From: Escarpia spicata
Taxonomy: Eukaryota; Annelida; Polychaeta; Sabellida; Siboglinidae
Assembly: GCA_963995525.1 (NCBI GenBank)
Contig: OZ023206.1
Span: 41,718,969-41,782,968, forward strand
Reading direction: 5' to 3'
DNA length: 64,000 nucleotides
A model generated the notes under the pieces. That model did no database searches. It worked only from the letters and a program-made list of their open reading frames with translations, and was not told where the DNA came from. Below, piece after piece: positions 1 through 6,537 of the stretch; within the stretch, counting starts at the first letter, position 1; each line of letters opens with the position of its first letter. The position numbers and the translations under genes were made by a program.

Positions 1-625
1 CGGCCTCACGCGACTAAATATGACAGACAGTGATCGAGCAACACTTCAAGGACTGATTGAAATGCGTCTTGGCAATGCCGCACTTCAAATGACACGACGC
101 AGACTAACAACAAATCCAAATGAATCTGCAAACAGAGCTTTTTCCGCATCGTTACCTAAGAATGTTAAATTCAGTCGAAATGCACTGGGACGTGTGTCTT
201 CAGTCATCGATCGTCTAAACTACGGTGCTGGAGATTCAATGCTACGAAAATTGGAAAATGTACAGTGTCCCATTACAAAGGGTGGAAGAGTTGCTCACGC
301 TGTTAAACGGATCCAGCAAGATGTAGTTTACCAACGACAATATGCCAGACGGCCATCGGTGCGCCTACACAGACGAGCCACCAAGTCAAAGAGGATGAGA
401 GACTACATTAGGGCGAAACGACAGAGATGCCAAGCCGACATCTACAGAAAGAGTCAACTTGATCCCAAACCAGCAAGTCATACAGTAACAACAGTAGCAG
501 TGACAGCAACGGCAGTTACACCAGTGAGAAGGAGGCGCCGACAGCCACCGGGAAATCGTACTGATCACCCATATTCGTTAAGGTCACGAAAATCGGCCGA
601 TCACTCTTACGCAAGCAGAGAGTAG
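1..625 (+). CDS. Mutator-like transposase, 3' part (u0, cut by window edge)
   Basis: C-terminal 207 residues of the protein described at 2274-4430, in frame from base 2 and ending at TAG 623-625. It contains the TNPNESANR / SLPKNVKFSRN block, the basic RRRRR stretch and the final YSLRSR motif. The ATG at 20 is an internal methionine, not a separate gene start. The sequence matches the same region of the intact copies, so only the window edge truncates it. Confidence 0.85.
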   Translation, partial: GLTRLNMTDSDRATLQGLIEMRLGNAALQMTRRRLTTNPNESANRAFSASLPKNVKFSRNALGRVSSVIDRLNYGAGDSMLRKLENVQCPITKGGRVAHAVKRIQQDVVYQRQYARRPSVRLHRRATKSKRMRDYIRAKRQRCQADIYRKSQLDPKPASHTVTTVAVTATAVTPVRRRRRQPPGNRTDHPYSLRSRKSADHSYASRE

Positions 626-934
626 ACAGACACACAGACACGCATACACATGAGCACAATGTGCATACACAACATTATAACAATACGACATTCTGTATTT
701 CTGCAGCGTCTACTTGGGCTGCAAACTGACCATCATCCATGCAAACACAATGTGAAGACCTAGACCATCCGACACACACGACACCATCTGCCTGCCGACA
801 TTCATGCAAACACAATCAGACTACGAGCACCACGAACATCTTGAGTACCACGATCAATCGACACGATGCAATGCTACATCAGTGACAGCAGGGGCTGACT
901 GATGTCGACATATATCAGTGACCAGTTGTAACGA
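626..934. other. Convergent 3' spacer, CA-rich (repeated in all units)
   Basis: 309-310 bp between the transposase stop and the endonuclease stop. It starts CA-rich (ACAGACACACAGACACGCAT) and contains a 14-bp direct repeat, CATGCAAACACAAT, at 738-751 and 803-816, then the stem-loop at 876-905. I see no AATAAA signal on either strand and no ORF. Equivalent spacers: 4431-4739, 8695-9003, 12959-13267, 16764-17072, 20569-20878, 24834-25142, 28638-28946, 32442-32750, 36706-37014, 40970-41279, 45235-45543, 49499-49808, 53764-54073, 58029-58337 and 62294-62602. Copies vary at one A/G site and one 1-bp C insertion (CACGATGC or CACGCATGC). Confidence 0.8.
876..905. terminator. Stem-loop between the convergent genes (all units)
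   Basis: ACATCAGT pairs perfectly with ACTGATGT, then after a GA bulge CAGC pairs with GCTG, leaving an AGGG loop: a 12-bp stem in 30 bases. It lies about 250 bp past the transposase stop and 30 bp from the endonuclease stop, in the 3' region of both genes. It could act in transcript 3'-end formation or be a recombination or replication structure; the role is inferred. Other copies start at 4681, 8945, 13209, 17014, 20820, 25084, 28888, 32692, 36956, 41221, 45485, 49750, 54015, 58279 and 62544. Confidence 0.5.
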
Positions 935-1384
935 TCACACATCGGAAAAGTTCATCGTACACGAACTCCCGACAAAATGTAAGTGCTCACCACTTTTTAA
1001 TGGATTTAATTTTAAATCTAACATGCATGCAGGGTAAATGCCATGACCACGACATTCGCCTGATTTCACGCAAGAAATCCTTTCATTGTTGACACCGTGT
1101 GGTTCCAGGCTGACATGTGTGGCTGTCACACAGAGACTATTGTGGCAGAGATGTGAAGCATCCAGATTCGCTCTTATAAATGTTCTCCTGTGGTGCAGCA
1201 TATAGCTTAACCGGTGTGCCGTTATGGTACGTCTATTGCCACATCTAAACTTGCAGCTAACTGCTCCGTATTTCACCCCTGTGCCTTTTGTGCAGCCTGT
1301 CCACAATATACATTGATTGTTTGTTGAAATAGACACATTTTCATTAATTTTGTCTGCATATTTTTCGTAAAACCTGTCGTCCAT
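935..1384 (-). CDS. I-PpoI-like His-Cys-box (His-Me finger) endonuclease, u0
   Basis: 149-residue protein, very likely a metal-dependent, zinc-stabilised DNA endonuclease of the I-PpoI / zinc-binding His-Me finger family. Key residues are C25-x-x-W28, the AHR at 56-58, SHLCHNxxC at 77-85 (H78 the expected general base; C80 and C85 zinc ligands), H90, N99 (expected metal-binding Asn), R102, C105, C111, H114 and C120. From memory of I-PpoI, spacings C80 to N99 (19), N99 to R102 (3) and C80 to C105 (25) equal those of its C100, N119, R122 and C125. Length is close to I-PpoI (about 163 residues). The ATG has A at -3 and G at +4, and an in-frame TGA lies just upstream, so the start is firm. The 29 residues after C120 match no motif I know. 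It converges on the transposase gene. Whether it cuts the array itself, empty target sites, or something else cannot be seen. Confidence 0.87.
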   Translation of the reverse strand: MDDRFYEKYADKINENVSISTNNQCILWTGCTKGTGVKYGAVSCKFRCGNRRTITAHRLSYMLHHRRTFIRANLDASHLCHNSLCVTATHVSLEPHGVNNERISCVKSGECRGHGIYPACMLDLKLNPLKSGEHLHFVGSSCTMNFSDV

Positions 1385-1420
1385 GATGCCTCACTGTGTA
1401 GCGTGTTTCCGTTGCTAGGG

Positions 1421-1435
1421 ACTTTAATTAGGTTT
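1421..1435. other. Empty small-transposon site, junction type A (u0)
   Basis: Reads ACTTTAATTAGG followed by TTT, where long units have ACTTTAATT, the 455-bp GGGG...CCCC core, then AAATAGGTTT. Everything flanking is otherwise the same, so this is the unoccupied or excised state of the element at 5233-5691. Confidence 0.75.
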
Positions 1436-1907
1436 GGCAATTTTTGAGAAAAAAATTGAAATTACTATATTTTTGAGGCACTCCTATCTCAAACACTGTG
1501 CAATATATTTTTTTTTAATTCATCCACATGTTTTTTTTCTATACACATTTCAAAAGCGCCACCCTACTTGACCGGGCACCATATGAGTAAGCATTTTACT
1601 GTTGGACATATTCTAATCTGGCATAACTCTACACTGTACACACTTTCTCATCCGGCATATATGAAGACCTAACCCTATTTTCCAGAAAGCCCAGTATGTT
1701 TTCTGTAAACATATCACATACAGGCAGTTGTTATGTTGCATTTATATTTATATTGATTTTTTTACTTTTTCCCTATTAGACAACTATAATTATACATGAT
1801 ATATGACCTTAAAGTGTGGATTCTTCAAAGGCCAGACGTCTTAATGAGTTCAATTGCACAGTATTACACAACCCAATTAGTAGACATTCAATACACTGTG
1901 GCACTTG

Positions 1908-1933
1908 CCTGATTGAGTACTGATCAAGTCAGG
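1908..1933. repeat. Imperfect inverted repeat, candidate unit-end junction
   Basis: CCTGATTGA, a 7-base centre (GTACTGA), then TCAAGTCAGG, which is the reverse complement with one extra G. If the two-gene unit is one transposon, its two ends must meet inside this divergent spacer, and a close inverted repeat is what abutting terminal repeats would look like. The match is short, so this is only a candidate. It lies 366 bp upstream of the transposase ATG in each unit (for example 6172-6197). Confidence 0.3.
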
Positions 1934-2129
1934 TGACTGTATGTCCTGGCAGCCTGGGCCTAGGAGCTGAATGCCAGTAGTCACTCTGCCAAGATGTCAT
2001 TAGGGTTGCTCCCAACCTCTTCACATGTGTTTAATTAGCTGAAGTAAACAAAAAAAGATTGTTTAATCACCCTTCTGCAATGTCATTGGTCCATTTATGA
2101 TATAGATTTCCAAATGGAGGCTTCACTAA

Positions 2130-2246
2130 TGTGATTCTCTCCCCACCCCCCTTATCACACCCAAGTTCTGTCACTGTGATTTGGACTTTCAGACTCATTA
2201 GAAGTCTGTGATTTCAAATAACGGTTTGTCCCTTTCAACTGTGATT
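2130..2246 (+). promoter_or_regulatory. Four TGTGATT direct repeats upstream of the transposase
   Basis: TGTGATT occurs at 2130-2136, 2175-2181, 2207-2213 and 2240-2246, spaced 45, 32 and 33 bp, with the last copy 28 bp from the ATG. A CAGACT/AGTCTG hairpin (2190-2208) sits between copies. Iterated short motifs near a transposase gene can be transposase- or factor-binding sites; no protein is known to bind here. The pattern recurs in every unit. Confidence 0.35.
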
Positions 2247-2273
2247 CTGCCGGGATTATTCTGCATTATTACA

Positions 2274-4430
2274 ATGAAGGAGACTGCAAATTATGAGACT
2301 GGTAAACTTAGCAAACATAGTGATAGGAAGACACCGCCTGTTAGAGGAATGAGGAGAAATCGGTGCGGTTTCCAACAAGGCCACCCACATTTTGAAGCAA
2401 TGCATGGCGAATCAACAGAAACACCAGACAGTCATGTATGGATGCCACGACTCGGCATGGCTGACTTTTCAAGAGTCGTACAAGAAACTTCTGGTGGACT
2501 GTTAACGGTACCCGATGCTGACGGCAAGCCTGGCAATAGCAAAATTCTACGACCGCAGCCATACCGATGCCCAGATTTAACAGACAGCTACCTCCAGCCA
2601 GACGAAAATCAAGGAGGAACCGAGATGCGTCTGCTAAATATGGAAAAGAGTGCTCAGATGTGGAATGAATGTTACACTGAGCACGCCTGCAAGACGACGT
2701 GCACTTCTCCACAGTTTCAAATATACCATGAACAACAGATTGGTCTCTGTTGGAAGCAATCACTCCGATGTACAAATTGTGACTATCATTCGCGCATGTA
2801 CAAACTGTACACTGAGGTCAGCACTGGACGTAGTGGTCAGCGAGCTGCTACAACTAATGTCGCACTTCACGTCGGTCTCCAGGATTCGACAATAGGGACC
2901 ACAAAGATCCGTCACATTCTAGCTGCAATGGACACACCACCACCTAGTCGCACAGGATTACAGAGAACTGCAAACAAGGTCGCAACTGTCACCGCACAAG
3001 CAACCATGGACGACTTACACAGGAGAAGACAGAAAACAAAAGAGATCAACACTCTGCGTGGTCTGCCAGAAGATGCTCCGATTAACATAAGCGTCGATGT
3101 TCGGTACAACTCCACAAATCTCAAAAACACTTACAGCTGTGGTGGGCAGAATGCGTCACAGGCTTTGGGAACTGCAATCAGTTGGCAAACCGGTGAAAAG
3201 GAAATCATAGCTTTCTGGATGGACAGCAAGCTGTGTAAACTAGGAGCTACACTTCGGAACAAGGGTGTCAATGTCACCTGTCCTGGCCATGCTGGTTGCA
3301 CGGCCAATGTGCAAGCAACAGATCCGCTGTCCGAGTACAGAATTGGGAAACAAATTGGCGACAGTTTAGCACAAGATGACGTTGCAATCAAGTATGTTGC
3401 TACAGACGGTGATGCATTAGCATCGCGAGGTGTACAAGATGCAATGCCAGCAGGTATGGAGACACAGAGGCAATCCGATACGACGCATCTGTCTCAAACG
3501 CAATTTCGTCATATCACGAAAGCATCATTCTCCCCCAGGATGTTTCCAGGAGAAACTGCTGCAAGGCGAGCAGAAAACAGAAAAATGTTTGCGGAAGATG
3601 TGAAAACAAGATGCCAGAAGATCTACACAAGTGTCCACATACTTCACGACAGTGACACGACAGTTATAACTAGACGTATGCCCGACATCATTCAAGCCAC
3701 ACTCGACTGCTATTCTGGCTCATGCAGAAACTGTCGCAGACATGCAATTGTCTGCCGTGGTGGTCGCAAGAATTGGTGGAATACTTCACAGCATTTGAAG
3801 GCCTGCGGCCTCACGCGACTAAATATGACAGACAGTGATCGAGCAACACTTCAAGGACTGATTGAAATGCGTCTTGGCAATGCCGCACTTCAAATGACAC
3901 GACGCAGACTAACAACAAATCCAAATGAATCTGCAAACAGAGCTTTTTCCGCATCGTTACCTAAGAATGTTAAATTCAGTCGAAATGCACTGGGACGTGT
4001 GTCTTCAGTCATCGATCGTCTAAACTACGGTGCTGGAGATTCAATGCTACGAAAATTGGAAAATGTACAGTGTCCCATTACAAAGGGTGGAAGAGTTGCT
4101 CACGCTGTTAAACGGATCCAGCAAGATGTAGTTTACCAACGACAATATGCCAGACGGCCATCGGTGCGCCTACACAGACGAGCCACCAAGTCAAAGAGGA
4201 TGAGAGACTACATTAGGGCGAAACGACAGAGATGCCAAGCCGACATCTACAGAAAGAGTCAACTTGATCCCAAACCAGCAAGTCATACAGTAACAACAGT
4301 AGCAGTGACAGCAACGGCAGTTACACCAGTGAGAAGGAGGCGCCGACAGCCACCGGGAAATCGTACTGATCACCCATATTCGTTAAGGTCACGAAAATCG
4401 GCCGATCACTCTTACGCAAGCAGAGAGTAG
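2274..4430 (+). CDS. Mutator-like (MULE-type) DDE transposase-like protein, u1
   Basis: 718 residues, probably a nuclear DNA-cutting and joining transposase. In order: a Cys/His cluster (C133, C139, C143, C159, C166, C169, H172), likely zinc-binding; a conserved helical block with GLQDSTIG (201-208) and PPPSR (222-226); the catalytic region with ISVDVRYN (D275), KLC (319-321), CPGHAGCTAN (336-345), DPLSE (D350 or E354) and TDGD (D378, D380), then DTTH (D402, H405); a CxxxxCxxCxxHxxxC cluster at 479-494 followed by WW; a TNPNESANR / PKNVKFSRN block (549-571); and a basic tail with RRRRR (687-691) and YSLRSR (702-707), a likely nuclear signal. The ATG at 2274 has A at -3. A longer frame from GTG 2208 exists, but GTG is not a normal animal start. 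Which acidic residue is the second catalytic one is uncertain. This copy alone has Gln at residue 95 (Arg elsewhere). Confidence 0.82.
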   Translation: MKETANYETGKLSKHSDRKTPPVRGMRRNRCGFQQGHPHFEAMHGESTETPDSHVWMPRLGMADFSRVVQETSGGLLTVPDADGKPGNSKILRPQPYRCPDLTDSYLQPDENQGGTEMRLLNMEKSAQMWNECYTEHACKTTCTSPQFQIYHEQQIGLCWKQSLRCTNCDYHSRMYKLYTEVSTGRSGQRAATTNVALHVGLQDSTIGTTKIRHILAAMDTPPPSRTGLQRTANKVATVTAQATMDDLHRRRQKTKEINTLRGLPEDAPINISVDVRYNSTNLKNTYSCGGQNASQALGTAISWQTGEKEIIAFWMDSKLCKLGATLRNKGVNVTCPGHAGCTANVQATDPLSEYRIGKQIGDSLAQDDVAIKYVATDGDALASRGVQDAMPAGMETQRQSDTTHLSQTQFRHITKASFSPRMFPGETAARRAENRKMFAEDVKTRCQKIYTSVHILHDSDTTVITRRMPDIIQATLDCYSGSCRNCRRHAIVCRGGRKNWWNTSQHLKACGLTRLNMTDSDRATLQGLIEMRLGNAALQMTRRRLTTNPNESANRAFSASLPKNVKFSRNALGRVSSVIDRLNYGAGDSMLRKLENVQCPITKGGRVAHAVKRIQQDVVYQRQYARRPSVRLHRRATKSKRMRDYIRAKRQRCQADIYRKSQLDPKPASHTVTTVAVTATAVTPVRRRRRQPPGNRTDHPYSLRSRKSADHSYASRE

Positions 4431-4739
4431 ACAGACACACAGACACGCATACACATGAGCACAATGTGCATACACAACATTATAACAATACGACATTCTG
4501 TATTTCTGCAGCGTCTACTTGGGCTGCAAACTGACCATCATCCATGCAAACACAATGTGAAGACCTAGACCATCCGACACACACGACACCATCTGCCTGC
4601 CGACATTCATGCAAACACAATCAGACTACGAGCACCACGAACATCTTGAGTACCACGATCAATCGACACGATGCAATGCTACATCAGTGACAGCAGGGGC
4701 TGACTGATGTCGACATATATCAGTGACCAGTTGTAACGA

Positions 4740-5189
4740 TCACACATCGGAAAAGTTCATCGTACACGAACTCCCGACAAAATGTAAGTGCTCACCACTT
4801 TTTAATGGATTTAATTTTAAATCTAACATGCATGCAGGGTAAATGCCATGACCACGACATTCGCCTGATTTCACGCAAGAAATCCTTTCATTGTTGACAC
4901 CGTGTGGTTCCAGGCTGACATGTGTGGCTGTCACACAGAGACTATTGTGGCAGAGATGTGAAGCATCCAGATTCGCTCTTATAAATGTTCTCCTGTGGTG
5001 CAGCATATAGCTTAACCGGTGTGCCGTTATGGTACGTCTATTGCCACATCTAAACTTGCAGCTAACTGCTCCGTATTTCACCCCTGTGCCTTTTGTGCAG
5101 CCTGTCCACAATATACATTGATTGTTTGTTGAAATAGACACATTTTCATTAATTTTGTCTGCATATTTTTCGTAAAACCTGTCGTCCAT
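4740..5189 (-). CDS. I-PpoI-like endonuclease, u1
   Basis: Same 149-residue protein as at 935-1384. Here the 459-bp transposon begins 43 bp upstream of the ATG, so the promoter or 5' leader differs from u0. An ATG inside that transposon opens a reading frame (5347 down to 5078, 89 codons) that overlaps the endonuclease start in another frame. Confidence 0.85.
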   Translation of the reverse strand: MDDRFYEKYADKINENVSISTNNQCILWTGCTKGTGVKYGAVSCKFRCGNRRTITAHRLSYMLHHRRTFIRANLDASHLCHNSLCVTATHVSLEPHGVNNERISCVKSGECRGHGIYPACMLDLKLNPLKSGEHLHFVGSSCTMNFSDV

Positions 5190-5232
5190 GATGCCTCACT
5201 GTGTAGCGTGTTTCCGTTGCTAGGGACTTTAA

Positions 5233-5691
5233 TTGGGGTCAGCACACTGTCAGTTTTCCCATTGGCGACCATGTTAACGTTTTGTGTGATTATAAGAAAA
5301 CGTGACCTATAAAGTTTCTTAAACTTCTCACCTGCTGTTATTATCATCTCATTGACATGCTGGTCGAGTTTAGACAAAATCTCATATCTCTAGCTCTTGC
5401 AAAATGCCTGTATGTATGACACCCGTCAATATTTACAACTGGATGCAGGCAGTAATCCGGCTACAGTGTCAACTAGCCAAATTGCTGCCAGATACCCTTC
5501 CGCTTAGTAAAATCAGCTAAAAAGACACCATTTCACTGTCAACAGCTTCAACAATCACATCTAGAAATCTGACTACTCAAGTGCACTTATGTCAGAGCAA
5601 GTGAATATTAGAAAAAGTCATTTCTCAAAAATATACTGCACTTTGTTTCGTCTGTAATCAAGCAGGAAGTCCAACAGTGTGCTGACCCCAA
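5233..5691. mobile_element. 459-bp MITE-like element with 18-bp perfect TIRs (u1)
   Basis: Both ends carry TTGGGGTCAGCACACTGT in inverted orientation, perfect over 18 bp and stopping there. The interior has no transposase gene, so it is non-autonomous and needs a transposase from elsewhere. The target duplication is ambiguous: ACTTTAAT before TGGGG and AATAGG after CCCCA allow a 3-bp AAT duplication with 17-bp TIRs; AA is also possible. Three-bp duplications occur in the PIF/Harbinger, CACTA, Zator and Academ groups, and I cannot choose among them. All occupied copies share the same flanks, which suggests one ancestral insertion copied with the unit. Single-base variant at 5374 relative to other copies. 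Confidence 0.88.
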
Positions 5692-6537
5692 ATAGGTTTG
5701 GCAATTTTTGAGAAAAAAATTGAAATTACTATATTTTTGAGGCACTCCTATCTCAAACACTGTGCAATATTTTTTTTTTTAATTCATCCACATGTTTTTT
5801 TTCTATACACATTTCAAAAGCGCCACCCTACTTGACCGGGCACCATATGAGTAAGCATTTTACTGTTGGACATATTCTAATCTGGCATAACTCTACACTG
5901 TACACACTTTCTCATCCGGCATATATGAAGACCTAACCCTATTTTCCAGAAAGCCCAGTATGTTTTCTGTAAACATATCACATACACGCAGTTGTTATGT
6001 TGCATTTATATTTATATTGATTTTTTTACTTTTTCCCTATTAGACAACTATAATTATACATGATATATGACCTTAAAGTGTGGATTCTTCAAAGGCCAGA
6101 CGTCTTAATGAGTTCAATTGCACAGTATTACACAACCCAATTAGTAGACATTCAATACACTGTGGCACTTGCCTGATTGAGTACTGATCAAGTCAGGTGA
6201 CTGTATGTCCTGGCAGCCTGGGCCTAGGAGCTGAATGCCAGTAGTCACTCTGCCAAGATGTCATTAGGGTTGCTCCCAACCTCTTCACATGTGTTTAATT
6301 AGCTGAAGTAAACAAAAAAAGATTGTTTAATCACCCTTCTGCAATGTCATTGGTCCATTTATGATATAGATTTCCAAATGGAGGCTTCACTAATGTGATT
6401 CTCTCCCCACCCCCCTTATCACACCCAAGTTCTGTCACTGTGATTTGGACTTTCAGACTCATTAGAAGTCTGTGATTTCAAATAACGGTTTGTCCCTTTC
6501 AACTGTGATTCTGCCGGGATTATTCTGCATTATTACA

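Larger units (their letters stand above)
1385..2273. promoter_or_regulatory. Divergent AT-rich spacer holding both promoters (all units)
   Basis: About 0.89 kb (1.35 kb with the small transposon) between the endonuclease ATG and the next transposase ATG. No credible gene. It holds the small-transposon site near 1421-1435, T-rich tracts at about 1507-1540, an imperfect inverted repeat at 1908-1933, a CTGGCA/TGCCAG inverted repeat around 1944-1975, an ATTGG (reverse CCAAT) near 2085 and four TGTGATT heptamers at 2130-2246. No convincing TATA box or initiator was identified. Equivalents: 5190-6537, 9454-10801, 13718-14606, 17523-18411, 21329-22676, 25593-26480, 29397-30284, 33201-34548, 37465-38812, 41730-43077, 45994-47341, 50259-51606, 54524-55871, 58788-60135 and 63053-64000 (cut by the edge). 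Confidence 0.55.

Noticed and set aside
626..690. CA microsatellite after the transposase stop
   Set aside because: The tract is CA-rich but not a regular repeat and does not vary in length between units.
1660..1685. Telomere-like CCTAACCCTA sequence
   Set aside because: Only about one and a half repeats of CCCTAA, with no run; chance occurrence.
2208..2273. Upstream extension of the transposase from a GTG codon (22 extra residues)
   Set aside because: GTG is not a usual start in animals; the in-frame ATG at 2274 has a good context, and the extra segment holds regulatory-looking repeats and a private substitution in u14.
2341..3391. Several 60-144 residue open frames antisense to or overlapping the transposase
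   Set aside because: They lie inside the transposase gene in other frames, have no recognisable motif, and persist only because the array is so uniform.
5225..5240. TTAA target duplication (piggyBac-like or Kolobok) for the MITE
   Set aside because: TTTAA precedes the left end but the right flank is ATAGG, so no TTAA duplication is present.
5078..5377. 99-residue minus-strand frame across MITE and endonuclease as a gene
   Set aside because: Its first codon is TTG; the second half is an out-of-frame reading of the endonuclease gene and the first half is MITE DNA. Kept only as a possible upstream frame.
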